Positions 16,507-24,950 of a stretch of 64,000 bases of DNA are shown piece after piece (the stretch's first letter is position 1; every line of letters begins with the position of its first letter). This DNA is from Actinomycetospora straminea (lineage in GTDB: Bacteria > Actinomycetota > Actinomycetes > Mycobacteriales > Pseudonocardiaceae). Under the pieces are notes generated by a model. It searched no databases. It was not told the DNA's origin and was given only the letters and a program-made list of their open reading frames with translations. The stretch is from positions 62,001 to 126,000 of the forward strand of contig NZ_JAQZAN010000014.1 of assembly GCF_028737255.1 (NCBI RefSeq). Reading direction: 5' to 3'. The translations under genes and the position numbers were made by a program.

Positions 16507-18257
16507 GGTGTCTCTCCCTCCATGTCCTTCCCGGTGTCCTTCTCGGTCACCCCCGCCGCGTCGAACGTCGCCACGTCGGCGAGCGCCCGCGCGGCCGCCG
16601 TGACCACCGGCACCGCCAGCAGGGCCCCGGTGCCCTCGCCGACCCGGAGGCCGAGGTCCAGCGCGGGCGCGAGGCCCAGGTGCTCGAGGGCCAGGGTATG
16701 GGCCGGTTCCACCGAGCGGTGCCCCGCGATCCAGGCGTGTGACGCGGTCGCGGCCAGCGCGGCCGCCACGAGCGCCGCCGCGCCCGACACCACGCCGTCG
16801 AGCACCACGGGCGTGCGCAGGGCCGCCGCGCCCAGCAGGAACCCGACCAGCCCCGCGTGCTCCAGCCCGCCCACGGCGGCGAGGGCGGTCAGGGGGTCGG
16901 CCGGGTCGGGATCGTGGCGCGCCAGGGCCTCGGCGACGACGGCGGTCTTGCGGGCGTGGGTGGCGTCGTCGATGCCGGTGCCGCGGCCGGTCACCTGCTC
17001 CGCCGTGGCCCCGGTGAACGCGGCCACGAGCGCCGCCGAGGCGGTGGTGTTGGCGATGCCCATGTCGCCGGTCACGAGCAGGCGGTTGCCGGCGGTGACG
17101 AGGTCCCGCGCGGCCTCGATCCCCGCGCGCACCGCGGCGCGGACCTCGTCGGGCGTCATCGCCGGCTCGGCGGTCATGTCCCGGGTGCCGTGGCGGACCT
17201 TGCGCGGCAGCAGGCCCGGCGCGGGCTCGAGGTCCGCGGCGACGCCGACGTCGACGACCTGGACCTCGGCGCCCACCGTCGCCGCGAACGCGTTCACCGC
17301 GGCCCCGCCGGCGAGGAAGTTCGCGACCATCTGCGCGGTGACCTCCTGCGGCCACGGCGTCACCCCGCGGGCGTGCACGCCGTGGTCGCCGGCGAACACC
17401 GCGACCACGGCCGGCTCCGGCAACGGTGGCGGGCAGGACCCGGCGAGCCCGGCGAGGCGAACCCCGATCTCCGCGACCCCGCCGAGCGCGCCGGGCGGCA
17501 CGGTCATGCGGGTCAGGTGCTCGCGCGCGGCGGTCTCGCCGGGCGCGACGTCCAGGTCGGCGAGGGCGGCGAGCGTCTCGTCCAGCGGGTCGGTCACGTG
17601 GTGCCCCCAGTGGTCGTGGTGCACGGCCCACGCCAGCGGCCGGCGGTGGGCCCAGCCGGCGGTGGCGAGCTCGGGTTGGTCGGCGAAGGCCTCGACGTGC
17701 CCGACGCACAGGTAGGCGACGACCTCGAGGTGCTGCGGCATCCCGGCCCGGCGCCCCAGCAGCGCCGCCATCTCGCGCTCGTCGAAGAAGCTCACCCAGC
17801 CGACACCGAGCTCCTCGGCGCGGGCGGCGAGCCACAGGTTCTGCACCGCGCCGGCCACCGAGTGCGCGGCCATCCGCGGCTGCGTGTGCCGGCCCAGCAC
17901 GTGCCGCCCGCCGCGGGTCGGGTCACAGGTGACGACGACGCCCAGCGGCGCCTCGCGGATCGCCTCCACCCGCAGGCCGGCGAACCTCCGCGCCCGCGCG
18001 GCGGGGAGGCTCGCCGCGAACGCCTCGCGCTGGTGGCGGGCGAGGTCGGCGAGCTCGGCGCGCAGCTCCGGCGAGCGCAGCACGAGGAAGTCCCAGGGCT
18101 GGGAGAACCCGACGCTCGGCGCGGCGTGGGCGGCGGTGAGCACGCGGTGCAGGCGCTCCTCGTCGACGGGCGTGTCGACGAAGCCGGTGCGGACGTCGCG
18201 GCGGGCCCGCAGGACGCGGTGCAGGGCGTCGCGGTCGCCGGGCTGCAGGGCGCTCAC
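16503..18257 (-). CDS. cobT: BluB-CobT fusion: DMB synthase + nicotinate-nucleotide:DMB phosphoribosyltransferase
   Basis: Residues 1-220 are a BluB-type nitroreductase-fold enzyme (RRDVRTGF, AAPSVGFSQPWDF, LGVGWVSFF), which makes 5,6-dimethylbenzimidazole by breaking down FMN. From about residue 230 a full CobT follows (VVAVFAGDHGVHARGVTPWP, TGDMGIANTT, and the catalytic glutamate in LRVGEGTGA near the end), which attaches DMB to ribose phosphate. One chain therefore makes and activates the lower ligand of B12. The GTG 18257 start overlaps the upstream stop as GTGA, and the stop overlaps the next start likewise. Confidence 0.92.
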   Translation of the reverse strand: MSALQPGDRDALHRVLRARRDVRTGFVDTPVDEERLHRVLTAAHAAPSVGFSQPWDFLVLRSPELRAELADLARHQREAFAASLPAARARRFAGLRVEAIREAPLGVVVTCDPTRGGRHVLGRHTQPRMAAHSVAGAVQNLWLAARAEELGVGWVSFFDEREMAALLGRRAGMPQHLEVVAYLCVGHVEAFADQPELATAGWAHRRPLAWAVHHDHWGHHVTDPLDETLAALADLDVAPGETAAREHLTRMTVPPGALGGVAEIGVRLAGLAGSCPPPLPEPAVVAVFAGDHGVHARGVTPWPQEVTAQMVANFLAGGAAVNAFAATVGAEVQVVDVGVAADLEPAPGLLPRKVRHGTRDMTAEPAMTPDEVRAAVRAGIEAARDLVTAGNRLLVTGDMGIANTTASAALVAAFTGATAEQVTGRGTGIDDATHARKTAVVAEALARHDPDPADPLTALAAVGGLEHAGLVGFLLGAAALRTPVVLDGVVSGAAALVAAALAATASHAWIAGHRSVEPAHTLALEHLGLAPALDLGLRVGEGTGALLAVPVVTAAARALADVATFDAAGVTEKDTGKDMEGETP

Positions 18258-19300
18258 AGGACGTCCCCGAGCTCGGCCACGAGGCGGTCGGTGGTCGCGC
18301 GGTCCCGCACCGCGATGCGGACGTGCTCGGCGTCGAGGCCCGGGAACGTGTCGCCGCGCCGGACCGCCAGCCCGCGCCCGCGCAGGAGCGCGCGGACGTC
18401 GGTGCGCCCCGGGGTGCGGACGAGCACGAAGCTGGCCGCCGGCGTCGCGCGGACCTGCAGGCCGGGCAGGCGGCCCAGCGCCGTCACCAGGTGCTCCCGG
18501 TCCGCGGCCAGGTCGCGCGCGGCGTCGTCGGCCTCGGCCCGGGCGGCGGGCGTGCTGCAGGCCGCGAGGGCGACGAGCGCGGGCGTCGACACCGACCACG
18601 GCGGGGCCACCGCGCGCAGCCCGGCGGCGAGCCCGGCGGGCGCGAGCGCGTAGCCGACGCGCAGACCGGCGAGGCCCCAGGTCTTGGTCAGGCTGCGCAG
18701 CACGACCAGGCCGGGCAGATCGCGGCGCGCGGCCAGCGAGTCGGGCTCGCCGGGCGCGGTGTCGATGAACGCCTCGTCGACCACGAGCGTGCGCCCCGGC
18801 CGGGCGAGCGTGGCGAGGACGTCGGCGGGGTGGCGCACCGACGTGGGGTTGGTGGGGTTGCCGACGACCACGAGGTCGGCGTCGTCGGGGACCGCGACCG
18901 GGTCGAGGACGAAGTCGTCGCGCAGCACCACCCGGTCCACGGCGTGCCCGGCGGCGCGCAGGGCCGCCTCGGGCTCGGTGAACTGGGGGTGCACGACGAC
19001 GGCGTGACGCGGGCGCAGGGCCCGGGCGAGCAGCACGAACGCCTCGGCGCCGCCCGCGGTCGGCACCACCTCGGCGGCGGGCCGGTCGTGGCGGGCGGCC
19101 ACGGCCGCGGCCGCCGCGCGGGGGTCCGGGTAGGCGGCGAGGTCCGCGAGGCTCGCGACGAGCTGCTCGTGCAGCCACGCCGGCGGGGTGCCCGCGCGGA
19201 CGTTGACGGCGAGGTCGACGAGACCGGGGCCGACCTCCGCGTCGCCGTGGTGGTGGAGGTCGTGGGCGTCGGTCCGACCGCCCTGCTCGGTCGCCGTCAC
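18254..19300 (-). CDS. cobC: CobC/CobD-like PLP-dependent aminotransferase (cobalamin synthesis)
   Basis: A 348-residue fold-type I PLP enzyme. VPTAGGAEAFVLL, VVGNPTNPTSVRHP and the PLP lysine in RSLTKTWGLAGLRVGY are visible. Members of this branch (Rv2231c/CobC type, L-threonine-O-3-phosphate decarboxylase-like) supply the aminopropanol arm of cobalamin. GTG 19300 overlaps the upstream stop codon by four bases. It is the second gene behind the cobalamin riboswitch. A plain histidinol-phosphate aminotransferase role is unlikely given this context. Confidence 0.88.
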   Translation of the reverse strand: MTATEQGGRTDAHDLHHHGDAEVGPGLVDLAVNVRAGTPPAWLHEQLVASLADLAAYPDPRAAAAAVAARHDRPAAEVVPTAGGAEAFVLLARALRPRHAVVVHPQFTEPEAALRAAGHAVDRVVLRDDFVLDPVAVPDDADLVVVGNPTNPTSVRHPADVLATLARPGRTLVVDEAFIDTAPGEPDSLAARRDLPGLVVLRSLTKTWGLAGLRVGYALAPAGLAAGLRAVAPPWSVSTPALVALAACSTPAARAEADDAARDLAADREHLVTALGRLPGLQVRATPAASFVLVRTPGRTDVRALLRGRGLAVRRGDTFPGLDAEHVRIAVRDRATTDRLVAELGDVL

Positions 19301-19620
19301 CGTCGGGCGCGTGCGGCCCGGAGGAGCACCGTCTCGGCCTCGGGGACGGACGCGGCGAGCACCGAGGTCACCGCCGACGGCGCGGCGCCCTCGTCCCAGC
19401 CCGCGCCGCGCATGCGCTCGACGAGCTCGCGGGCCAGGGCGTCGACGCGCGCGGCCGCCTCGACGCGGTCACGGACCGGACCGTCGCCCAGCAGGTCGAG
19501 CGGGACGCCGGCGGCGCCGGCGAGGACCCGGCGCAGCTCGCCGAGGACCCGGTCCTCGCGGCGTCGGGTGCGGGTCACCGGGGGGTGCGTCCGCGCGTGC
19601 GGGGTCACGGGAGCGTGCAT
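19297..19620 (-). CDS. Unknown 107-residue protein, first gene of the riboswitch-controlled cobalamin operon
   Basis: I do not recognise this protein. It has a basic N-terminus (HAPVTPHARTHPPVTRTRRR) and then an Ala/Arg/Leu-rich helical region ending in SVPEAETVLLRAARARR. No membrane segment or metal motif is seen. ATG 19620 is the first start after the riboswitch; a GAGGAAGG stretch lies about 13 bases before it and could be the sequestered ribosome site. Its stop overlaps the cobC start as GTGA, so it is translated into the pathway genes and is probably a real, cobalamin-linked gene. It could be a small regulatory or leader protein. Confidence 0.6.
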   Translation of the reverse strand: MHAPVTPHARTHPPVTRTRRREDRVLGELRRVLAGAAGVPLDLLGDGPVRDRVEAAARVDALARELVERMRGAGWDEGAAPSAVTSVLAASVPEAETVLLRAARARR

Positions 19621-19669
19621 CGAGAGTCGCCGGCCTTCCTCGGGTTCCTCGCCCGATGTCTTCCTGGAG

Positions 19670-19832
19670 TGCCCTGCGACGGCCGGAGTCTCCTGGCTCC
19701 CGGATCGACGCTCGCCCCGGCCTTCCCGCCGGTGTGCCCGGCCGTGGCCTCGCGTGGGGTCTGCTCCCCGGTGACAGTGGCGGGACCGCGCCGGATTCAC
19801 ACCGGCTTCCTCCGCGTCCGTCGATCGGCAAC
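19670..19832 (-). promoter_or_regulatory. Cobalamin (B12) riboswitch
   Basis: On the minus strand the aptamer core reads GGAAGCCGGTGTGAATCC, then GCGGTCCCGCCACTGT, then a GGGAAGGC stretch and finally the B12-box-like GGGAGCCAGGAGACTC. These are the conserved blocks, in the right order, of the AdoCbl riboswitch. It lies 50 bases upstream of the 107-residue gene and should repress this operon when cobalamin is abundant. Boundaries are approximate. Confidence 0.92.
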
Positions 19833-19930
19833 GGGACCACGCGCGGGTTCGGCGCGTCAACGCTCCTGGGCGCCGCGGGAGAGTGGCGTGCCGGACACCC
19901 CGCGCCGTGGACCCGCCCGGGCTCAGCCGT

Positions 19931-20557
19931 TCAGCGCAGCAGGCCCTGGCGGAAGCCGCGCGCGACGGCGTCCGCGCGGTCGCCCGCCCCGAGCTTGCGG
20001 AACAACCGCCGGGCGTGGGTCTTCACCGTGTCCTCGGCGAGGACGAGCTCCGCGGCGATCTCGGCGTTGGACAGGCCCTCGGTCATCCCGAGCAGGACGT
20101 CCATCTCGCGCTCGGAGAGCTCGGTGGTCCGCGGCCGCGCGCCGGGCAGGACCGAGGGGTCGGCGAGCTCGCCGGCGCGCAGGAAGCCGCGGGCGCCGAG
20201 GCGCAGGGCCCAGGCCGCCCGCTCGTCCTCGGCGACGCCGGCCGGGTCGGGCGCGGGGCGGTCGCCGAGCGGGTCCATGGCGCCCACGGGCGGCTCGCCC
20301 ACGACCAGCACCGGCGTCTCGGGCGTGTGCCGGCGGACCTGGCGCACGGCCTCCATCCAGGCGCTGCCGTCGTCGGCGCCGACGAGCACGACGTCGGGTG
20401 CGCGGTCGTCAGCGGCGGCGACCGGGGTCCGTGTGAGGCGGACGACCAGGTCGGGGACGTTGTCGACGCACGGGAGGTCGTCGAAGACGGAGGAGAGATG
20501 GCCCACCAGGCGTTCCCGGGCGGGCGTCGCTCCGGCGAAGACCAGACACGATCCCAT
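19931..20557 (-). CDS. LuxR-type transcriptional regulator with degenerate receiver domain
   Basis: The C-terminal 60 residues are a clear GerE/LuxR helix-turn-helix (ELSEREMDVLLGMTEGLSN through AEDTVKTHARRLFRKLGA). The N-terminal part resembles a response-regulator receiver (VVLVGADDG, VLVVGEPPVG) but the usual acidic cluster and phospho-aspartate are not evident, so it may be an atypical regulator that is not phosphorylated. ATG 20557 is preferred over the upstream ATG 20590 because GGTGAGGAGCG precedes it. It lies 29 bases downstream of the asparaginase stop and may be cotranscribed. Confidence 0.82.
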   Translation of the reverse strand: MGSCLVFAGATPARERLVGHLSSVFDDLPCVDNVPDLVVRLTRTPVAAADDRAPDVVLVGADDGSAWMEAVRQVRRHTPETPVLVVGEPPVGAMDPLGDRPAPDPAGVAEDERAAWALRLGARGFLRAGELADPSVLPGARPRTTELSEREMDVLLGMTEGLSNAEIAAELVLAEDTVKTHARRLFRKLGAGDRADAVARGFRQGLLR

Positions 20558-20586
20558 TGACGCGCTCCTCACCCCGATGAGTGCGC

Positions 20587-21630
20587 TCACAATCGCACAC
20601 GGTGAGCACCGATCGGGTGACCCCCTCCTCGCACGTGTGGCGCGGCCAGCGTCCGCAGCTCCTCCGGGTGGTCGAGTCCGCGGCGTCCGAGCACCTCCAG
20701 CAGCACCGGACCGACCGCCCGCGCCCCGCCGTCGAGGACCTTGAGGGCGAGCGCCGCGCCGTCGGGCAGCACCGCGAGCAGCACGCCCTCGGCGCCGACC
20801 TTCGACAGCGACCCGGGCAGCAGGGTCATGAGGACGGTGTCGAGACGGTCGGTGCCGGCGACGAGGTCGGGGTGGCGGCGCATCGCCGCGGCGACCCGGT
20901 GCTCGGCGGTCCCGGGCGCGGCCCGGTGCAGCGCGCGGCCCAGGCGCGCCACGGCGACGAGGTCGGTGGCGAAGGCCGGCGCGCCGCAGCCGTCGACGGT
21001 GACGGCCCGGACCGGGCCCGCCAGCCGCTCGAGGGCGTCGCGGACGTGGCGCTGGACGGGGTGGTCGGGAGCGAGGTAGCCGGCGCGGTCCCAGCCGCGC
21101 GCGACGCAGGCCGCGAGCATCGCCGCGTGCTTGCCCGAGCAGTTCATGGCGAGGCGCTCGGGGTCGCGGGTGCCCCAGGCGTGGTCGGCGGCGAGGCCCA
21201 GGGGACGCGCGGGCGGGCAGCCCAGGTCGTCGGCGGCGAGCCCGAAGCGCGCGAGCAGGCCGGCGGCGACCGCGAGGTGCTCGGGCTCGCCGGAGTGCGA
21301 GCCGGCGGCCAGCGCGAGCTCGGTGTCGTCGAGCAGGTCGTCGCGCTCCGCGCCGGCCTCCAGGCAGGCCACCGCCTGCGCTGGCTTGTGCGCCGAGCGC
21401 GCGAGCACCGGGGCATGAACGTCCCCGGCGGACGTCCCGACCGTGCCGTCGGGCTCGAGCACGACCAGCGCGACCCGGTGCTCGGACTCGACCACCGGGC
21501 CGCGGGTGACCTCGACGGTCCAGGGCGGGGTCTCGGGCGGGATCTCAGACCAACCGCTCGGCCAACGTGCGGGCGTGCCCGGCGCGCTCCTCGACGTGCT
21601 CGACGCGCGGGTCGCCGAGCTCGCCCGCAT
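20587..21630 (-). CDS. Asparaginase II-family protein
   Basis: A member of the asparaginase_II family (not the classical type I/II L-asparaginases). The N-terminus VEVTRGPVVESEHR, the HKPAQAVACLE segment, the LAMNCSGKHAAML motif and the VDGCGAP motif are all family hallmarks. Asparagine hydrolysis is the usual assignment. The start is awkward: the only standard start that keeps the conserved N-terminus is ATG 21630, which implies an 86-base overlap with the upstream cyclodeaminase gene. Otherwise a non-standard codon (for example ATC 21543) would be needed. About 35 N-terminal residues of the long form do not look conserved. Confidence 0.82.
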   Translation of the reverse strand: MRASSATRASSTSRSAPGTPARWPSGWSEIPPETPPWTVEVTRGPVVESEHRVALVVLEPDGTVGTSAGDVHAPVLARSAHKPAQAVACLEAGAERDDLLDDTELALAAGSHSGEPEHLAVAAGLLARFGLAADDLGCPPARPLGLAADHAWGTRDPERLAMNCSGKHAAMLAACVARGWDRAGYLAPDHPVQRHVRDALERLAGPVRAVTVDGCGAPAFATDLVAVARLGRALHRAAPGTAEHRVAAAMRRHPDLVAGTDRLDTVLMTLLPGSLSKVGAEGVLLAVLPDGAALALKVLDGGARAVGPVLLEVLGRRGLDHPEELRTLAAPHVRGGGHPIGAHRVRL

Positions 21631-22084
21631 CGGCGATGTTCGCGCCGACCAGGGCCGCGGCGGACTCGGCGGCCGCGGCGGCGAGGAAGGCGGCGGTGAC
21701 CGCGTCGCCGGTCAGCGCGTCGGGTCCGGTCTCGGCGAGCAGGGCCGCCAGCTCCGCGACCCGCACGGCGAGCCCGACGACGTCGGCGGGCACCTGCACG
21801 ATGGCCTCCGCCGCGGCCGGCCCGCCGCCGGGCTTGCGGCGTTCCTCGAGGAAGCCGGCGAAGGCCTCGACGTCGTCGTCGGCGAGGCGCAGGGCCCGCG
21901 CGCGCAGGGCGTCCAGTTCCTCGACGGCCTCGCGGTCGGCGGCGCCCTTGGCGACCTTGGTGGCGAGGCCAGCAGCCAGCGCGGCCGTGATCGCGGCCGT
22001 CGACCCGGCCGCCGGCCCCGGCCCGGCGCCCGCGAGCACCTCCCCCAGCCGCGCGACCGGCAGCTCCCCCAGCGGCCGGCTCAC
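21545..22084 (-). CDS. Cyclodeaminase/cyclohydrolase family protein (FTCD-C like)
   Basis: A 179-residue all-helical protein of the formiminotransferase-cyclodeaminase C-terminal family. The signature is GAGPGPAAGSTAAITAALAAGL near the N-terminus, followed by the DDDVEAFAGF aspartate-rich segment. Members act as methenyl-tetrahydrofolate cyclohydrolases or formimino-THF cyclodeaminases. Its neighbour upstream on the same strand is formate-tetrahydrofolate ligase, so it probably handles the next one-carbon step. GTG 22084 follows GGAGG. Confidence 0.85.
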   Translation of the reverse strand: MSRPLGELPVARLGEVLAGAGPGPAAGSTAAITAALAAGLATKVAKGAADREAVEELDALRARALRLADDDVEAFAGFLEERRKPGGGPAAAEAIVQVPADVVGLAVRVAELAALLAETGPDALTGDAVTAAFLAAAAAESAAALVGANIADAGELGDPRVEHVEERAGHARTLAERLV

Positions 22085-22103
22085 GGGTGCGCCTCCGGCG
22101 CTC

Positions 22104-22143
22104 GTGAGCAGAAAGAAGGGCTACCGCCCTTCTTTCTGCTCAC
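22104..22143. terminator. Perfect 18-bp hairpin between formate-THF ligase and cyclodeaminase genes
   Basis: GTGAGCAGAAAGAAGGGC pairs perfectly with GCCCTTCTTTCTGCTCAC around a TACC tetraloop. It lies after the formate-THF ligase stop on the minus strand, so it probably ends or attenuates that transcript before the cyclodeaminase gene. Its AGAAAGAA core is strikingly AT-rich for this genome. Confidence 0.75.
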
Positions 22144-22158
22144 CTGGGCGGAGCCCAC

Positions 22159-23856
22159 CTAGAACAGCCCCACGATGGTGCCGTCGGGCTTGACGTCGAT
22201 GTGGTGGGCGGCCGGGTTCTTGCCCAGGCCCGGCATCGTCCGCATGTCGCCGCAGATCGGGTAGATGAACCCGGCCCCGACCGACGCGCGGACCTCGCGC
22301 ACCGGCATCCGCCAGCCCGTCGGGGCGCCGAGGAGCTTGGGGTCCGACGAGATCGACAGGTGGGTCTTGGCGACGCAGATCGGCAGCCCGCCGAACCCGT
22401 TGCGCTCGTAGAGGTCGATCGAGGTGTTGGCGGCCGGGGCGTAGTCGACGCCGTCGGCGCCGTAGACCTTGGTCGCGATCGTCTCGATCTTCTCCCGCAG
22501 CGTGGCGTCGTCGGGGTAGAGCAGCTGGAAGTGGCTCTCCTCCTGGGCGGCCTCGGCGACGGCCTCGGCGAGCTCGGCGGCGCCCCGCCCGCCGTCGGCG
22601 AAGTGGGTCGAGACCGCGGCCCGCGCGCCCATCGACTCGGCGATCTCGCGGATCGCGGCGTGCTCGGAGGGGTGGTCGGTCGGGAAGGCGTTGATGCAGA
22701 CCACCGGCGAGACGCCGTGCAGGCGCATGTTCTCGATCTGCTTGCGCAGGTTCGCCGCGCCGGCGTGCACCTCCTCGGGGTTCTCCTCGAGCAGCGCCGG
22801 CGGCAGGTCCTTGCCCGCCACGATCCTGTGGTTGCCGCTGTGCACCTTGAGGGCCCGCACGGTGGCGACGACGACCGCGGCGTCGGGCGACATGCCCGAG
22901 GTCCGGCACTTGATGTTGAAGAAGCGCTCGGCGCCCATGTCGGCGCCGAAGCCGGCCTCGGTGACGAGGAAGTCGCCGCAGTGGATGCCGATGCGGTCGG
23001 CGACGATCGAGGAGTTGCCGGTGGCGATGTTGCCGAACGGGCCCGCGTGCACCAGGACCGGCGTGTTCTCCAGCGTCTGCATGAGGTTGGGCTTGAGCGC
23101 GTCGCGCATGAGCGCGGCCATCGCCCCGGCGCCGTTGATGTCCTCGGCGGTCACCGCGTCGCCGTCGGGGGTGTAGCCGACGACGATGCGCCCGAGGCGC
23201 TCGCGCAGCTCGGCGAGGTCGTTCGACAGCGCGAGGACGGCCATCACCTCGGACGCCGAGGTGATGTCGAAGCCCGACTCCCGCGGCACGCCGTCCATGC
23301 GCCCACCGAGCCCGGTGACGATGTTGCGCAGCGCCCGGTCGTTGACGTCGAGCACGCGGCGCCAGGTGACGCGGTACGGGTCCAGGCCGGCGGCGTTGCC
23401 CTGGTAGAGGTGGTTGTCCAGCACCGCGGAGAGCATGTTGTGCGCACTGGTGACGGCGTGGAAGTCGCCGGTGAGGTGAAGGTTGAACTTCTCCATCGGC
23501 ACCACCTGCGAGTAGCCGCCGCCCGCGGCCCCGCCCTTGATGCCGAACGTCGGCCCCATGCTCGGCTGGCGGATCGCGACGACGCCGCGCTTGCCGATGT
23601 GCGAGAACGCCTGGCCGAGCCCGACCGTGGTGGTCGTCTTGCCCTCGCCCAGCGGGGTCGGGGTGATCGCGGTCACGACGACGTACTTCGCGCGCGGCCG
23701 GTCGGCCATCGCCTCGATCGCGTCGAGCTCGATCTTCGCGACGTCGGTGCCGTGGCGCTCCAGGAACTCGGGCGGCAGGTCCATCTGCCGGGCCACGTCG
23801 TCCATGGGCTGCAGCGTCGCGGCCTGCGCGATCTCGAGGTCCGACGGGATGCTCAC
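22159..23856 (-). CDS. fhs: Formate-tetrahydrofolate ligase
   Basis: Makes 10-formyl-THF from formate, THF and ATP. The 565-residue protein has the full family length. The P-loop is TPLGEGKTTTTVGLGQA; RQPSMGPTFGIKGGAAGGGYSQ is split here as RQPSMGPTFG and GGAAGGGYSQ; EAGFGADMGAERF and the C-terminal GLGKNPAA are present. GTG 23856 follows GGAGGA. The frame could start further upstream but without a ribosome site. Together with the downstream cyclodeaminase it forms a one-carbon folate unit. Confidence 0.96.
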   Translation of the reverse strand: MSIPSDLEIAQAATLQPMDDVARQMDLPPEFLERHGTDVAKIELDAIEAMADRPRAKYVVVTAITPTPLGEGKTTTTVGLGQAFSHIGKRGVVAIRQPSMGPTFGIKGGAAGGGYSQVVPMEKFNLHLTGDFHAVTSAHNMLSAVLDNHLYQGNAAGLDPYRVTWRRVLDVNDRALRNIVTGLGGRMDGVPRESGFDITSASEVMAVLALSNDLAELRERLGRIVVGYTPDGDAVTAEDINGAGAMAALMRDALKPNLMQTLENTPVLVHAGPFGNIATGNSSIVADRIGIHCGDFLVTEAGFGADMGAERFFNIKCRTSGMSPDAAVVVATVRALKVHSGNHRIVAGKDLPPALLEENPEEVHAGAANLRKQIENMRLHGVSPVVCINAFPTDHPSEHAAIREIAESMGARAAVSTHFADGGRGAAELAEAVAEAAQEESHFQLLYPDDATLREKIETIATKVYGADGVDYAPAANTSIDLYERNGFGGLPICVAKTHLSISSDPKLLGAPTGWRMPVREVRASVGAGFIYPICGDMRTMPGLGKNPAAHHIDVKPDGTIVGLF

Positions 23857-24103
23857 GCGAGTCCTCCAGGTGTCGCCGACTACTCCAGCCACCCCGGCTC
23901 CGGCACCGCCGCCGGGGGCTCCGCAGGGAGGCACGCTGGCAGAACGGCGGCGATCTGTCAGCCCGAGCTGTCACGGTCGGGGTGCCAGACCGGCGTTCCA
24001 CGTGCTGACGATCCGACACAGCACGCCGATAGGGTCAGGAAAGCCACCCGCTCGCCGCGACGGGATCTCCCCGCGCGGGGGCGAGATCGGCGAGGATGGA
24101 CCC

Positions 24104-24925
24104 GTGGTGGGGCGGGCGGGGCGGGTGGGGAGACGCGTGCTGCTCGCCGTCGCGCTCCTCCTCGGCACCCTGCTGGCCGCGGCCCCCGGCGCCGATGCCG
24201 CCGACGCCGCCGCGGCCGCCCCGACCGACTGCCCGCCGGTCGTGCTCTACGCCGTGCCCGGCACCAACGAGACGTCCGAGGCCGCCGACCCCGCCCGGTC
24301 GGTCGGCCTGCTCGCCCGCCTCACCGACCCGCTCGCCGCGCGCTGGGGCGACGGGCTCTCGGTGCGCTACGTGCCCTACCCCGCCTCGCTCGATCGGCCG
24401 TTCTACCTGGTCAGCGCGGCCCGCGGCGCCGAGCGCCTCGCCCGGGACGCCGGAGACGTCGCCGCCCGCTGCCCGGAGACCACGATCATGCTCGTCGGGT
24501 TCAGCCAGGGCGGCGACGTGGTGTCCGACGTCGTCCACCGCGCCGCCAACGGCACCGTCGGGTTGGCCGCCGATCGCATCGCCGGCGCGATCATGCTCGG
24601 CAGTCCGCGGCGCGACCCCGCCGCGCCGAACCTCCTCGACACCCCCGGCCGCGGCGTGCTCGGGCCCCGCCCGACCCGCGAGCTCGCCGTCTACGACGGC
24701 CGGGTCTACGAGGTGTGCGCGCCCGGCGACCCGATCTGCGCCACCGAGGACCTCGACATCCGCACCTTCCGCGAGGGCTGGGCGTCCGGCGCGCACCGCT
24801 CCTACCCGACGGTCCCGGTCGGCCCGGCCGGCGTCGCGCTGTTCCCCGTGCTCGAGCGGGCCGTCGACACCGTGGTGGCACGCGCCACGCGCTCCCCGGT
24901 CGCCGTCGCGGTCGCCCAGGGCTGA
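24104..24925 (+). CDS. Secreted cutinase-family esterase
   Basis: A 273-residue protein with a Sec signal peptide (RRVLLAVALLLGTLLAAAPGADA) and a cutinase-like alpha/beta hydrolase domain. The N-terminal CPPVVLYAVPGTNE, the nucleophile elbow GFSQGGDV (Gly-Phe-Ser-Gln-Gly), the VCAPGDPIC disulphide-plus-aspartate loop and the catalytic histidine in AHRSYP are in order. Actinobacterial cutinase-like proteins hydrolyse esters, lipids or polyesters outside the cell. GTG 24104 follows GAGGATGGA; GTG 24107 is also possible. Confidence 0.88.
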   Translation: MVGRAGRVGRRVLLAVALLLGTLLAAAPGADAADAAAAAPTDCPPVVLYAVPGTNETSEAADPARSVGLLARLTDPLAARWGDGLSVRYVPYPASLDRPFYLVSAARGAERLARDAGDVAARCPETTIMLVGFSQGGDVVSDVVHRAANGTVGLAADRIAGAIMLGSPRRDPAAPNLLDTPGRGVLGPRPTRELAVYDGRVYEVCAPGDPICATEDLDIRTFREGWASGAHRSYPTVPVGPAGVALFPVLERAVDTVVARATRSPVAVAVAQG

Positions 24926-24950
24926 GCATCGGTGCGTGGGCCTCGGGACC

